A stretch of 64,000 nt of DNA from Marinobacter nauticus (GTDB taxonomy: Bacteria; Pseudomonadota; Gammaproteobacteria; Enterobacterales; Shewanellaceae). The position numbers were made by a program, and so were the translations under genes. Numbering within the stretch: the first letter of the stretch is position 1; every line of letters starts with the position of its first letter. Below the pieces are notes generated by a model that saw nothing but the letters and a program-made list of their open reading frames with translations, did not search any database and was not told the DNA's origin. The stretch covers positions 248,001 through 312,000 of the forward strand of contig NZ_JAHVJZ010000005.1 of assembly GCF_019801015.1 (NCBI RefSeq), read 5' to 3'. Below are positions 9,087 to 18,329 of the stretch, one piece after another.

Positions 9087-10565
9087 ATGAAGTTCAGTGA
9101 CTTGCGAGAATTTATCCAGTTTCTTGAGCAGCAGGGCGAACTGAAGCGGATCACCGCGGAAGTGGACACCCACCTGGAGATGACGGAGATCTGCGATCGC
9201 GTTCTGCGTTCCGGCGGCCCCGCGTTGCTGTTTGAGAACCCCAAGGGCAGTGATATGCCTGTGTTGGCCAACCTGTTCGGCACGCCGCGGCGGGTGGCCC
9301 TGGCCATGGGCCGCGAAGACACCTCCGCCCTGAAAGAGGTTGGGGAGCTGCTGGCCTTCCTCAAAGAGCCTGAGCCGCCCTCCGGCTTTAAAGACGCCAT
9401 CGCCAAGGTGCCGATGTTCAAACAGGCGCTGAACCTGCCGCCCAAGCGTGTCAGCAAAGCCCCGTGTCAGGAGATCGTGATTGAAGGCGACGACGTCGAC
9501 CTCACCAAACTGCCGATTCAGCACTGCTGGCCCGGCGATGTGGCTCCGCTGGTGACCTGGGGCCTGACCATCACCAAAGGCCCCAACCAGAAACGTCAGA
9601 ATCTCGGGATCTATCGCCAGCAACTGCTGGGTAAGAACCAGCTGATCATGCGCTGGCTGGCGCACCGCGGCGGCGCACTGGACTACCGCGATTTCCAGCA
9701 GAAGTTTCCCGGCGAACGCTACCCGGTCGCCGTGGCACTGGGCGCGGACCCGGTCACCATCCTGGGTGCCGTTACCCCGGTTCCGGACAGTCTGAGTGAA
9801 TACGCCTTTGCCGGCCTGCTGCGGGGCGAACGCACCCAGGTGGTGAAAGCCCTGTCCAGTGAACTGGACGTGCCGGCCACCTCCGAGATCATCCTGGAAG
9901 GCTACCTGGAGCCGGGACTGGAAGCGCCGGAAGGCCCTTACGGTGACCACACCGGGTATTACAACGAGGTGGAAACCTTCCCGGTACTGACCGTCACCCA
10001 CGTCACCATGCGCAAAGACGCCATCTACCACAGCACCTACACCGGCCGTCCGCCGGATGAGCCGGCAATGCTGGGCGTGGCGCTGAACGAGGTGTTCGTG
10101 CCGATTCTGCGCAAGCAGTTCCCCGAGATTCAGGACTTCTACCTGCCGCCGGAAGGCTGCTCCTACCGGATGGCGGTGATCACCATCAAGAAGCAGTACC
10201 CCGGACACGCCAAGCGCGTGATGATGGCGGCCTGGAGTTACCTGCGTCAGTTTATGTACACCAAGTTCATCGTGGTGTGCGACGACGACGTCAACGCCCG
10301 TAACTGGGAAGACGTGATCTGGGCGATCACCACACGGATGGACCCGGCACGGGACACCGTGATGATTGAAAACACCCCCATCGACTATCTGGACTTCGCC
10401 TCCCCGGTGGCAGGCCTGGGTTCCAAGATGGGCATGGACGCCACCAATAAGTGGCCCGGCGAAACCGATCGCGAGTGGGGCGAACCCATCGTTATGGACG
10501 AAGCGATCAAAGCCCGCGTTGACGAGCGTTGGGCTGAGCTGGGTCTGGACCCGACAGAAAAATAA
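9087..10565 (+). CDS. ubiD: 4-hydroxy-3-polyprenylbenzoate decarboxylase UbiD
   Basis: A 492-residue prenylated-FMN-dependent decarboxylase acting in ubiquinone biosynthesis on octaprenyl-hydroxybenzoate (E. coli UbiD is 497 residues). It begins [22 protein letters not shown] and contains the family blocks [29 protein letters not shown]-like and the C-terminal [15 protein letters not shown]. Active-site Arg and Glu residues lie in these conserved blocks. It is followed by fre 11 bp downstream, the same pair as in E. coli. Confidence 0.95.
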   Translation: MKFSDLREFIQFLEQQGELKRITAEVDTHLEMTEICDRVLRSGGPALLFENPKGSDMPVLANLFGTPRRVALAMGREDTSALKEVGELLAFLKEPEPPSGFKDAIAKVPMFKQALNLPPKRVSKAPCQEIVIEGDDVDLTKLPIQHCWPGDVAPLVTWGLTITKGPNQKRQNLGIYRQQLLGKNQLIMRWLAHRGGALDYRDFQQKFPGERYPVAVALGADPVTILGAVTPVPDSLSEYAFAGLLRGERTQVVKALSSELDVPATSEIILEGYLEPGLEAPEGPYGDHTGYYNEVETFPVLTVTHVTMRKDAIYHSTYTGRPPDEPAMLGVALNEVFVPILRKQFPEIQDFYLPPEGCSYRMAVITIKKQYPGHAKRVMMAAWSYLRQFMYTKFIVVCDDDVNARNWEDVIWAITTRMDPARDTVMIENTPIDYLDFASPVAGLGSKMGMDATNKWPGETDREWGEPIVMDEAIKARVDERWAELGLDPTEK

Positions 10566-10576
10566 CGAGAACGCCC

Positions 10577-11269
10577 ATGAGTCGAATCCGTTGTCAGATA
10601 GAACAACTTACTCCCCTTTGCGACACCGTTTTTAAAGCGGTACTTAAGCCGGAGCAGCCGCTGGATTTCAAAGCCGGCCAGTACCTGACCGTCGTGATGA
10701 GTGACGAGGACAAGCGTCCCTTCTCCATCGCTTCCAGCCCGCTGGACGGACGGATTGAGCTGCACATCGGTGCCTCGGTGGCCGAAAGCTTTGCCATGCA
10801 GGTCGTAGACCGCCTGCGCGAGCAGAGCCACATCGAGATTGAAGCCCCCTTTGGTGAAGCCCATCTGCGTCACGACAGTGAGCGTCCGCGCATCCTGATC
10901 GCCGGCGGCACCGGCTTCTCCTACATTCACAGTTTGCTGGACACCCTGCTGCGTCAGGGCGATACCCGCACCACATTCCTGTACTGGGGCGCGCGCGACC
11001 CGCAAGCGATGTACCTGAAGACCCTGGCTGACCAGTGGGCGCAACGCTACCCCCACCTGACTTTTGTACCGGTGTTTGATGACGCCATCGAAGGCCACCG
11101 TCAGGGCACTGTCATCGATGCGGTCTGCGACGATTTTGTCAGCCTGCACGATTACGACGTCTACATCGCTGGCCGCTTTGAAATGGCGGGGGCCGCCCGT
11201 GAGCGTTTCCGTCAACAGGGCGTACAGGATGCCCACCTGTTTGGTGATGCCTACGCCTTTATGAAGTAA
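10577..11269 (+). CDS. fre: NAD(P)H-flavin reductase
   Basis: A 230-residue FNR-fold enzyme that reduces free flavins with NAD(P)H. The flavin-binding RPFSIASSP is at 47-55 and the nucleotide-binding GGTGFSYIHSLL at 110-121. The C-terminal DAYAFMK-type end lacks the cytochrome-reductase extension. Length and the ubiD neighbour match E. coli fre. The start ATG at 10577 lies 11 bp after ubiD, giving a two-gene operon closed by the terminator at 11297. A LuxG-type assignment is less likely without lux genes. Confidence 0.93.
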   Translation: MSRIRCQIEQLTPLCDTVFKAVLKPEQPLDFKAGQYLTVVMSDEDKRPFSIASSPLDGRIELHIGASVAESFAMQVVDRLREQSHIEIEAPFGEAHLRHDSERPRILIAGGTGFSYIHSLLDTLLRQGDTRTTFLYWGARDPQAMYLKTLADQWAQRYPHLTFVPVFDDAIEGHRQGTVIDAVCDDFVSLHDYDVYIAGRFEMAGAARERFRQQGVQDAHLFGDAYAFMK

Positions 11270-11296
11270 GCCGGCCACCAATGGGTCAGCACCAAT

Positions 11297-11322
11297 GCGG
11301 AGCCTCAGGGCTCCGCTTTTTT
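11297..11322 (+). terminator. Terminator after fre
   Basis: GCGGAGCC / GGCTCCGC stem with a small TCA loop, followed by six T, 27 bp after the fre stop. Confidence 0.9.
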
Positions 11323-11469
11323 GTCTCCGATGCCCGTCGAATTCTCGAATCGAACTGTCGCGGTGAAAAAAAATTGCACAGAAAGCACGCTGATTTGGCT
11401 CAGGATCACGGTTCCACGGTCGCCATTTGAGGATAATTCCGCCGCCCAAAAATCCTGCCAGAGATCACC

Positions 11470-12066
11470 ATGCCCCTGACCACGCTGCTTAACGGCCAAA
11501 CCCTGCCCCTGAAAGGCGAATTTCACGTACGCCTGATGCAGGACGCCGACCTTCCCGTCTGCTGCACCATGCTGAATGACCCCCAGGTGAACCAACACCT
11601 GTACTTCGCCCCAGCCAGTGACGACGTTTACCGCGACTACATCGGCCCCCTGCTGCGCAGCGATGCCCAGCGTCAGGCGCCGGTACTGGCGATCGTCAAT
11701 GCCGAGCAGGCGTTTGTTGGTATGGCCGCTTTGGTTAAGGGCAGCGAATCCGGTGTGTTTGAGCTGGGTTATCAACTGAGCGCGGCGGCCTGGGGCCATG
11801 GCCTGGCCACTGCGGCTTCCCGCCTGCTGCTCAGCATCGCCTTTGATGAGTTCGGCGCCACTGAGGTGAAAGCGGACTGCTACGACACCAACAAGGCCAG
11901 CAAGCGCGTGCTGGAAAAAGCGGGCCTGGGCCGCACCATCAAAGAGTACGGCTACTTCGAGAATGGCACCATCGACCGCTGCTGGTTCGCCATCTCCGAA
12001 GCCCAGTATCGACGCTCTCAACGGGTGGCAGGCACCGTTATCGAAAAGCCCGCTGTCGCCGCCTGA
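11470..12066 (+). CDS. GNAT family N-acetyltransferase, RimJ/RimL type
   Basis: A 198-residue acetyltransferase of the Acetyltransf_3 type that modifies ribosomal proteins or small molecules. N-terminal FHVRLMQDADLPVCCTML and the central GYQLSAAAWGHGLATAASRLLL carry the acetyl-CoA-binding signature (W-G-x-G-x-A). DTNKASKRVLEKAGL is the hallmark (N-x-x-S-x-R-V-L-E-K-x-G) of the RimJ/RimL group. Monocistronic, followed by a terminator. Substrate unknown. Confidence 0.82.
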   Translation: MPLTTLLNGQTLPLKGEFHVRLMQDADLPVCCTMLNDPQVNQHLYFAPASDDVYRDYIGPLLRSDAQRQAPVLAIVNAEQAFVGMAALVKGSESGVFELGYQLSAAAWGHGLATAASRLLLSIAFDEFGATEVKADCYDTNKASKRVLEKAGLGRTIKEYGYFENGTIDRCWFAISEAQYRRSQRVAGTVIEKPAVAA

Positions 12067-12087
12067 CATTGCCCCTGACGCTCTCTT

Positions 12088-12118
12088 CAACACCGCCGCC
12101 CGGCGGTGTTGTTGTTTT
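12088..12118 (+). terminator. Terminator after the RimJ-like gene
   Basis: AACACCGCC / GGCGGTGTT stem with a GCCC loop, followed by a T-rich tail (GTTGTTTT). Confidence 0.8.
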
Positions 12119-12214
12119 CGGGTCGTTGGTCATTGCGCTAGGGTAGAAACAGCCTGTTGACCCGTCTACAGGTGTCGGGCTGAGCATCGTCACTCGTGAT
12201 CAACAGGAGCCACC

Positions 12215-12736
12215 ATGTACACCGTCACCCAACTGGCCAGAAAGCATCAATTGTCCCGCACGACGTTGCTCTACTACGAGCGGGTTGGCCTGCTGAGCCC
12301 CCGTTACCGGGCTGACAACGGCTATCGCTGGTACAGCGAAGCGGAAAGTGAGCGGCTGGCATCGATCCTGGCCTATCGCTCTTACGGCGTGCCGGTGAAG
12401 CAGATTGGTGAGTTGCTGGATCACGAAGACGACGTCTCACAGGAGCGCCTGCTGAAGGAGCAGTTTGCCGCACTGGAGCTGGAGATACAGCGCCTGCGAC
12501 AACAGCAGAAAGCGATCGTGATGATGCTGGAACAACCCTCAATTCTGGAGCAGAACATGGTCAACAAAGCCCGCTGGGTCGCCATCATGGAAGCCGCCGG
12601 CTTCGACGAACAGGCGATGCAAAACTGGCACAAGCAGTTTGAAAAGATGGAGCCGGATGCCCATCAGGAGTTTCTCGAATCCCTCAGCATTGATGCGGAA
12701 GAGGTCGCCCGCATCCGGGCCTGGTCACGGAAGTAA
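12215..12736 (+). CDS. MerR family transcriptional regulator
   Basis: A 173-residue regulator. The N-terminal winged helix-turn-helix shows the MerR pattern (TVTQLARKHQLSRTTLLYYER, then GYRWYSEAESERLASI) over residues 1-70. It is followed by a coiled-coil dimerisation helix around 75-105 (LEIQRLRQQQKAIVMML) and a short C-terminal domain with no metal-binding cysteines, so an organic ligand or stress signal is more likely than a metal. CAGGAG stands 6 bp before the ATG. No obvious target gene is adjacent. Confidence 0.87.
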   Translation: MYTVTQLARKHQLSRTTLLYYERVGLLSPRYRADNGYRWYSEAESERLASILAYRSYGVPVKQIGELLDHEDDVSQERLLKEQFAALELEIQRLRQQQKAIVMMLEQPSILEQNMVNKARWVAIMEAAGFDEQAMQNWHKQFEKMEPDAHQEFLESLSIDAEEVARIRAWSRK

Positions 12737-12751
12737 CCACCAGGCAGTAAG

Positions 12752-12776
12752 ACGCCCCCGATTGGGGGCGTTTTTG
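12752..12776 (+). terminator. Terminator after the MerR-family gene
   Basis: ACGCCCCC / GGGGGCGT with a 4-nt loop and five T, 16 bp after the stop codon. Confidence 0.9.
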
Positions 12777-12790
12777 CGTCCGTGCCGGCG

Positions 12791-13081
12791 TCAGCCGATG
12801 CGGGTCATCTCGTTGACGGTAAACTGCGCCACCGCGTCCTCCGTCGCGGCCAGGTAATCCTTGAGGTGCTGATTACCCATATGGTCCTGCCACAGCTCGC
12901 GGCTTTCCCAGTTCTCAAAGAACAGGAAGTGGGCCGGGTTGTCGTTGTCCTGATGCAGGTCGTACTGCACGCAGCCGGCTTCGGCGCGGGTGGTGTCGAT
13001 CAGCTTCAGCAGCTCCGCTTTCACCAGTGCCACTTTGTCGGCCTTGGCGATGATGTTGGCAACGATGGTCAGTTGGGCCAT
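12791..13081 (-). CDS. Antibiotic biosynthesis monooxygenase (ABM) domain protein, YgiN-like
   Basis: A 96-residue single-domain dimeric alpha/beta-barrel protein of the ABM family, with the characteristic AEAGCVQYDLHQDNDNPAHF and FENWESRELWQDHM blocks and the conserved His of the HLKDY motif. Family members such as E. coli YgiN act on quinols or other aromatic compounds; the substrate here is unknown. Convergent with the MerR-family gene. The ATG at 13081 has CAGGGAG upstream. Confidence 0.85.
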   Translation of the reverse strand: MAQLTIVANIIAKADKVALVKAELLKLIDTTRAEAGCVQYDLHQDNDNPAHFLFFENWESRELWQDHMGNQHLKDYLAATEDAVAQFTVNEMTRIG

Positions 13082-13223
13082 AAGGTTTGCTCCCTGGGAT
13101 CAGATTTGGGCCAGCGCCCGTTGATGTAGAGCAATCGTAGTCGCCCGCCGCCAATGGATAAAGCGGGCCCATCCAGAGACAGTTTCAAATCCAATTTGAA
13201 TGCCATGGCCAGGCGCGGGTGAG

Positions 13224-13466
13224 CTAGTTAAAGCGGACTGAGCGGAAATGGGGATTCTCCACCAACACATCCAACTGGCGTACCTGAGACAGTAATACCT
13301 CCTGCTCACCGGCGTCACTCACCAGCACCAGGCACTCCTCACGGGCGTCATTCCAGTATGTGTCCCGGGCCTGCCCCTCCAGCATTTCACCGGAGGCCAG
13401 CGTTACGCTTACCGGATAGTGGTACAGGCAGGCGATCTCAATGTAATCGTAATCCTGACAACGCAC
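13224..13466 (-). CDS. rof: Rho-binding antiterminator, Rof/YaeO family
   Basis: An 80-residue protein starting with GTG at 13466, preceded by AAGGAG. The pattern CQDYDYIEIACLYHYPVSVTL, then a beta-rich Sm-like core (SGEMLEGQARD, EECLVLVSD), matches Rof/YaeO, which binds the Rho primary RNA-binding site and inhibits termination. The acidic N-terminal segment (QDYDYIE) corresponds to the Rho-contacting region. It lies downstream of ubiA, separated by a terminator. Rho is encoded 8 kb away in the same window, but the two are not in one operon. Confidence 0.85.
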   Translation of the reverse strand: MRCQDYDYIEIACLYHYPVSVTLASGEMLEGQARDTYWNDAREECLVLVSDAGEQEVLLSQVRQLDVLVENPHFRSVRFN

Positions 13467-13487
13467 AGCGGCTCTCCTTCAGGGATC

Positions 13488-13512
13488 AAAAAAGGCAGCC
13501 CCCGGCTGCCTT
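13488..13512 (-). terminator. Terminator after ubiA
   Basis: On the minus strand AAGGCAGCC / GGCTGCCTTTTTT with a GGG loop, lying directly after the ubiA stop and before rof. Confidence 0.85.
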
Positions 13513-13516
13513 CTTG

Positions 13517-14386
13517 TTATCTCAGGGCGTACTCCCCGACCACCGCCAAAAACAGCACCAGCCCGGCCCAGTTGTTGTTGAGAAAGGCTTTAAAGCAGGC
13601 CTCGCGCTGACGGTCGCGGATCAGGTACTGCTGATACACAAAGTAGCCCGCCATGCCCAGCAGGCCAAGCTGATAGACCCAGCCCAACGAGAGGCGCAGG
13701 CCAATACCAAACAGCAGCACCAGAGTGGCAATCTGGAACAACCCGACCCAAACGCGATCCCAGCGGCCAAACCAGATGGCGCTGGAGCGGATGCCCACCT
13801 TCAGATCGTCCTCCCGGTCCACCATGCCGTACATGGTGTCGTAAGCCACGGTCCAGCACCAGTTGGCTGCAAACAGGTACCAGGCCAGGGTCGGCACTTC
13901 ACCGGTCTGGGCCGCAAAGGCCATCGGGATGGACCAGCTCCAGACGATGCCGAGAAACATCTGCGGCGCCGGCAGAAAGCGTTTGGTAAAGGGGTAGATA
14001 ATGGTGAGCACAATGCCCACGTAAGCCAGTTTGACGGTCAGCGCATTCAGTTGCAGCACCAGGGCATAACAGATCAGGCCCACCACACCGAACAGCGCCA
14101 GCGCCTCTTTGGCGCTGATTTCGCCACTGGCCAGGGGCCGGGACTTGGTGCGCTCCACGTGGCCGTCCAGTTTACGGTCGGCAAAGTCGTTAATGATGCA
14201 GCCATTGGCCCGCATCAACCAGACACCGACAAAAAACACGCCAAGCACAAAGGGGTCCGGCAGGCCGTCAGCCGCCAGCCAGAGCGCCGCCAGCGCGGGC
14301 CACATTAAGAGAAAAGTGCCGATGGGTCGGTCGAGGCGCGCGAGTCGCCAGTAAGCATCAAAGCGGCCCTGCAAAACTGCCAGCAT
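13517..14386 (-). CDS. ubiA: 4-hydroxybenzoate polyprenyltransferase UbiA
   Basis: A 289-residue integral membrane prenyltransferase that attaches the octaprenyl chain to 4-hydroxybenzoate in ubiquinone synthesis. The first Asp-rich motif [20 protein letters not shown] is at residues 66-85 and the second, [13 protein letters not shown], at 182-194; both bind Mg-prenyl diphosphate. Eight or nine hydrophobic segments are visible. E. coli UbiA is 290 residues. No ubiC is adjacent, unlike E. coli. SD AGGGA before the ATG. Confidence 0.95.
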   Translation of the reverse strand: MLAVLQGRFDAYWRLARLDRPIGTFLLMWPALAALWLAADGLPDPFVLGVFFVGVWLMRANGCIINDFADRKLDGHVERTKSRPLASGEISAKEALALFGVVGLICYALVLQLNALTVKLAYVGIVLTIIYPFTKRFLPAPQMFLGIVWSWSIPMAFAAQTGEVPTLAWYLFAANWCWTVAYDTMYGMVDREDDLKVGIRSSAIWFGRWDRVWVGLFQIATLVLLFGIGLRLSLGWVYQLGLLGMAGYFVYQQYLIRDRQREACFKAFLNNNWAGLVLFLAVVGEYALR

Positions 14387-14453
14387 GGTCCCTGCCCGTT
14401 GTGATCACAATTGCCCGCCATTATGCGTGATTGGCCTCACCCTGTCAGCCCAC

Positions 14454-14491
14454 AAAAAAGCCGGGAGGCCGCATCAGGCGGACTCCCGGCA
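14454..14491 (-). terminator. Terminator after the YbaK-like gene
   Basis: On the minus strand GCCGGGAG / CTCCCGGC with an inner GTCCGCC/GGCGG-like arm, followed by six T. Confidence 0.85.
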
Positions 14492-14518
14492 AGGGGTTAA
14501 CAGGGTTATCGGTCGGCT

Positions 14519-15034
14519 TTACTGCCAGTCCCAGGCGCGCCGGGTCTGACCGTAGTCGATGCCTCTGACCACACTGAAACGACCATGAATGTGGTTGGCC
14601 ATCAAGGCCATAAAGGCCCGCTTATCCACACGGATAAGGTTTTCATGGTCACCGGCTTCCAGATAGATCTCACTCTCCTCGCCCAGCTGATCGTCGTACA
14701 CGGCCTGAACCTGATAGGGATCGCCGACCGCAGGCACCGCGCCCAGCTCACAATCTTCAAACGCGTTTTTCAGCCGGGATTCCGGGATCAGGTGCAGCTC
14801 TCTGCCCAGCTGTTCACCGAGCTTATGCAGCAACACCCGGTTGGCAGCGGGCACCACCGCCATCACACGGCGGCCTTCATGATCTTCCAGAATCACCGCT
14901 TTGGCGGTTTGCCTGGCCGGGACACCAGCGCTGACTGCGGATTGCAACGCCGACTGGCTGTGAGGGTGCGGCACCAGCTCATACTGAACCCCCAGAGACT
15001 TGAGGTAATCACTGACTTTGATGGCAACGCCCAT
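14519..15034 (-). CDS. YbaK/EbsC-family aminoacyl-tRNA deacylase
   Basis: A 171-residue stand-alone editing domain (YbaK/ProRS-associated fold) that hydrolyses mischarged tRNA in trans. Conserved blocks are the early HPHSQSALQSA, ARQTAKAVILED with the substrate-positioning Lys, and a central GAVPAVGD loop, followed by YLEAGDHENLIRVDKRAFMAL. A strong SD (AGGAGGT) precedes the ATG at 15034. Residues after about 145 (FSVVRGIDYGQTRRAW) extend the usual domain. Which tRNA/amino acid pair it edits cannot be read from the sequence. Confidence 0.85.
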   Translation of the reverse strand: MGVAIKVSDYLKSLGVQYELVPHPHSQSALQSAVSAGVPARQTAKAVILEDHEGRRVMAVVPAANRVLLHKLGEQLGRELHLIPESRLKNAFEDCELGAVPAVGDPYQVQAVYDDQLGEESEIYLEAGDHENLIRVDKRAFMALMANHIHGRFSVVRGIDYGQTRRAWDWQ

Positions 15035-15090
15035 AAGGCACCTCCTGACGATGTCATTCCCTCTTTAATTTTAGGCTCTGGGGACGCACT

Positions 15091-16068
15091 TCACCGGCTA
15101 TCGCGACCGTGGGGGGCCATAAAATCCAATACCGGGCCTTTTGGCACTACCCGTGTCGGGTTGATCATATTGTGGCTGAAGTAGTAATGGCGCTTGATGT
15201 GTTCCATGTTCACGGTTTCGGCAATGCCCGGCCACTGGTACAACTCGCGAACGTAGCCCCACAGGTTGGGGAAGCTGGCCAGCAGCTGGCGGTTGCACTT
15301 GAAGTGACCAAAGTAGACCGCATCAAAACGCACCAGTGTGGTGAACAAGCGCCAGTCCGCTTCGGTCAGGCGATCACCCAGCAGATAGCGGTTGGCGGAC
15401 AGCCGCACTTCCAGTCGGTCAAGCGCGTCAAACAGCCGGTCGTACGCCGCTTCATACGCTTCCTGGGTGGTGGCAAAGCCGGCCCGGTAAACGCCGTTGT
15501 TGATGTTGTCGTAAACGTCCTGGTTGACCGCATCAATCTCATCCCACAGCGCTTTTGGCCAGTAGTCATCGGTGTTACCGGTGAGGTGATCAAAGGCGCT
15601 GTTGAGCATCCGGATGATTTCGGAGGACTCGTTATTGACGATACGCTGAGTCTGAGTGTCCCACAGCACCGGCACCGTCACCCGGCCGGTGTAATCGGCC
15701 TGGTTGGCGGTGTAGACCTGGTAGTGAAAATCAAAGCCGTGTAAGGCGTCCCCGGTGGAGCCTGACGCGGTGTCGTAACTCCAGCCTTTATCGAGCATAT
15801 CCGGACTCACCACGGACACACTGATGTAATCCTGCAACCCTTTCAGCGCCCGGAAAATCAGGGTGCGATGAGCCCACGGGCAGGCGTAGGAAACGTAGAG
15901 GTGATATCGCCCCTTCTCCGCCTTGAATCCGCCGTCTCCGCTGGGGCCGGGCGAACCATCCGGGGTGATCCAGTTGCGCAACTTGGCTTGCTCGCGAACG
16001 AACTCACCGTTGTTGCTCTTCGTGTCGTACCAGACGTCATGCCAGACGCCGTTCACCAGTTGTCCCAT
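15091..16068 (-). CDS. yqjG: Glutathionyl-hydroquinone reductase, YqjG family
   Basis: A 325-residue Xi-class glutathione transferase that reduces glutathionyl-hydroquinones. The start MGQLVNGVWHDVWYDTKS and the motif SYACPWAHRTL with catalytic Cys63 match E. coli YqjG (328 residues). The C-terminal helical domain has NNGVYKAGFATTQEAY-like and FTTLVRFDAVYFGHFKCN blocks. I chose the ATG at 16068, with AAGGAGC 5 bp upstream, over one 30 bp further up. Downstream of a DoxX gene, the same pairing as yqjF-yqjG in E. coli. Confidence 0.93.
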   Translation of the reverse strand: MGQLVNGVWHDVWYDTKSNNGEFVREQAKLRNWITPDGSPGPSGDGGFKAEKGRYHLYVSYACPWAHRTLIFRALKGLQDYISVSVVSPDMLDKGWSYDTASGSTGDALHGFDFHYQVYTANQADYTGRVTVPVLWDTQTQRIVNNESSEIIRMLNSAFDHLTGNTDDYWPKALWDEIDAVNQDVYDNINNGVYRAGFATTQEAYEAAYDRLFDALDRLEVRLSANRYLLGDRLTEADWRLFTTLVRFDAVYFGHFKCNRQLLASFPNLWGYVRELYQWPGIAETVNMEHIKRHYYFSHNMINPTRVVPKGPVLDFMAPHGRDSR

Positions 16069-16151
16069 GGTCAGCTCCTTGGTCGGGTTTGCCATCACGG
16101 CGAATGCAAAGGGAGTGGGGTGGCACCGGATGGCCCCACCCGTTCAGGCGT

Positions 16152-16547
16152 TCACTTGGCCAGTTTGGCGTCGAGGCTCAGTTTGCCCGGGCCATTCAAC
16201 GTCAGCAGCAGGAAGCCACCGGCCATGGCCAGGTTCTTGGCAAAGGCGTTGAAGTCGTTGGCCAGGTCGTTGTGGAAAATCAGGGCAGAGAGCACACAGA
16301 AGCCCGCCAGCAGGAAGGCGATCAGCCGGGTCTGGTAGCCAATCAGAATGGCGATACCGCCAAACAGCTCCAGCACCACGACGGGGTAAAGCAGCACACC
16401 AGGGACGCCCATGGACTCCATCCAGCCCTGAGTGCCGGCAAAACCGCCGATTTTGTGGAAGCCCGCCATGATAAAGATAAAGGCCATCAGAGCACGGGCC
16501 AGCAGGTCCGTCGGAGCGGCGAGTGGGTGGTTGCGAAGATCAGTCAT
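16152..16547 (-). CDS. yqjF: DoxX family inner membrane protein, YqjF-like
   Basis: A 131-residue membrane protein with four hydrophobic helices. The DoxX pattern is FIMAGFHKIGGFAGTQGWMES, VVLELFGGIAILIGYQTR and the NDLANDFNAFAKNLAMAGGFLLL block near the end. The ATG at 16547 has AAGGA upstream; an in-frame upstream start at 16586 is less well supported. Adjacent to yqjG with an 83-bp gap. DoxX proteins are linked to thiol or quinone redox stress; the exact role is unknown. Confidence 0.87.
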   Translation of the reverse strand: MTDLRNHPLAAPTDLLARALMAFIFIMAGFHKIGGFAGTQGWMESMGVPGVLLYPVVVLELFGGIAILIGYQTRLIAFLLAGFCVLSALIFHNDLANDFNAFAKNLAMAGGFLLLTLNGPGKLSLDAKLAK

Positions 16548-16665
16548 GGGTCGGTCCTTGAAGTCGATGTTGGTTAAGATGACCAACCCAGTTTAGTGCG
16601 ATTTGATAAGATAAAAATCGCAAAAAAGCGGCATGAACATTCGACTAAATAGAACCCAGATGCCC

Positions 16666-17166
16666 TCAGTACTCGCAGTTCAACGTATTAACCCGATCAC
16701 TGGTGCAGTGTCGCTCAGCTAGGGTGTGACCCAGGAAAGTGTCGTCTTCCCAGGCAAACGTCAGATACTGGCGGTAAAGGCGGGGCGACGTTTCCACCTG
16801 ATCCTGATTATCGAACTTCTCACTATTCAGCAGGTTGTTGATGACAATGATGGCGTTCGCCAGCTCCACGATGTCGTCATCCCGTTTCAACACATAGCGT
16901 TGATCCAGATAGATTTGGTAGCGCGCGGTTTTGCCCTGATTGGGCAGGCGATGATGCCCGGGAAACTGCCGACTGAAATTGGCAACGGTGGGTTCAGCGT
17001 GAAACTGCTTGAGCGGCCCGGCATAGACGTCGGTGATCGATTCCAGATCGTCGAGACTGGCGATCACCTCAGGCTCATAGCCCGGCAGCTGCGCCCGGTT
17101 GGTGGTATTGCATCCGATCAGAACCAGGGCCAATACCCCGGCTACGGGCAGTCGTATGGATTTCAT
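16666..17166 (-). CDS. Hypothetical lipoprotein
   Basis: A 166-residue protein with a lipoprotein signal: MKSIRLPVAGVLALVLIGC with the acylated Cys at 19 and +2 Asn, so probably not retained in the inner membrane. The rest is soluble, with DQRYVLKRDDDIVELANAIIVINNLLNSEK in the centre and two further Cys near the C-terminus. The ATG at 17166 has AAGGAG 5 bp upstream. No family recognised. Confidence 0.65.
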   Translation of the reverse strand: MKSIRLPVAGVLALVLIGCNTTNRAQLPGYEPEVIASLDDLESITDVYAGPLKQFHAEPTVANFSRQFPGHHRLPNQGKTARYQIYLDQRYVLKRDDDIVELANAIIVINNLLNSEKFDNQDQVETSPRLYRQYLTFAWEDDTFLGHTLAERHCTSDRVNTLNCEY

Positions 17167-17236
17167 TTGCGCTCCTTGCATGCACTGGCGACTTCATCCT
17201 GAAGTCTTCTCGAACATAGCAAAAGGTGCCGACAAC

Positions 17237-17263
17237 AAAAAAGCCCCGAAACGGGGCTTTTTT
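17237..17263 (-). terminator. Terminator of FDH operon 1
   Basis: AAAAAAGCCCCG / CGGGGCTTTTTT stem, 21 bp after the fdhC1 stop. Symmetrical, so it could also act on the other strand. Confidence 0.92.
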
Positions 17264-17284
17264 CATTTTGACTCAACCGCGGAT

Positions 17285-18268
17285 TCAATCCCGGTATTTC
17301 AGGGTGCCGTCCGCTTTGATTTCGTCATACCAGACATTGTGGTGCTGTTTGGCCCAGTTCTCATCACAGTAGCCAGACACCATGCACTCCATACCACCTT
17401 CAGACATAACGGTGGCCATAAAGATGTGCACGATGGAGAACGCGGTCACGATGATGGCGGCACTGGCGTGAACGATCAGTGCCAGCAGGCTCAGATTACG
17501 GGACGGTTCCACGTACTCCGGGAACAGCAGGATCACACCGGAAACGGCGATGATCGCGCCGCACAGGGCGAAGGTCCAGAACCACACCTTCTCACCGGCG
17601 TTGGCAAAGCCCGCATCCGGGTGCTTGCCTTTGAACGGCCCGAAGTTGATGTAACCACCCACCACCAGGAACCAGTCCAGGTCGTACTTGGCGGGGATCT
17701 GATTCTTGGCCCACTTCACGGTCATCAGCAACCAACCCAGAATGAACGGGATGGCCATGTAATCGTGAACCGGTTTGGCCACCGCCGCCATACTGGCAAA
17801 CGCCTGCTGGCCCAGGTAGGGCTCGATGATCAGGCGTCCCGCCAACAGCGTCAGGCCGGTCAGGATCAGCAGCAGACACGGGATCGCCCCCAGCCAGTGG
17901 ATCGCCACATCCGATTTGGACCAGCGATACACCATCTTGCCGGAGAAGCCATGGTGCAGCTTGGAGATGCCGTTGACCGCGATAAACGCCGCGAATACGG
18001 CAATCATGCCAAACAGTGCCAGCGCCATACCCGGTGCCAGGATGTCGCTGCGAAACGGCAGCAGACGTTCATCCTGCGGGTTGATCAGCTGAGCGTGGAA
18101 CTCCGCCTCAGACACGGTGCGACCTTCGGCGCCCTGTTGGATCGCCTGCCACACCACTTCCGCTTCGTTACCGGACTGGGCTGCAACGGTGCCCGGATCG
18201 GACGCCAGCGCCAGGCCGGGAACCAGTACCAAGAGCATCAGCAGCGGCTTGAGCAAATTTTTGAACAT
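17285..18268 (-). CDS. fdhC: Formate dehydrogenase subunit gamma (cytochrome b), operon 1
   Basis: A 327-residue membrane subunit that anchors the periplasmic FDH and passes electrons to the quinone pool. It has a signal peptide (MFKNLLKPLLMLLVLVPGLALA) and a periplasmic N-terminal region of about 100 residues absent from E. coli FdnI (217 residues). A TM helix (ALALFGMIAVFAAFIAVNG) follows, then the cytochrome b fold with candidate haem ligands in SDVAIHWLG, KPVHDYMAIP and FSIVHIFMA. The end is YDEIKADGTLKYRD. Last gene of fdhXABC operon 1; 61 bp after fdhB1; SD AAAGGAG. Confidence 0.92.
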   Translation of the reverse strand: MFKNLLKPLLMLLVLVPGLALASDPGTVAAQSGNEAEVVWQAIQQGAEGRTVSEAEFHAQLINPQDERLLPFRSDILAPGMALALFGMIAVFAAFIAVNGISKLHHGFSGKMVYRWSKSDVAIHWLGAIPCLLLILTGLTLLAGRLIIEPYLGQQAFASMAAVAKPVHDYMAIPFILGWLLMTVKWAKNQIPAKYDLDWFLVVGGYINFGPFKGKHPDAGFANAGEKVWFWTFALCGAIIAVSGVILLFPEYVEPSRNLSLLALIVHASAAIIVTAFSIVHIFMATVMSEGGMECMVSGYCDENWAKQHHNVWYDEIKADGTLKYRD

Positions 18269-18329
18269 AGTCGCTCCTTTAAAAGACAGCAGCGGGGACG
18301 GCCCGAAAGCCGCCCCCTAAGGTCAGGGC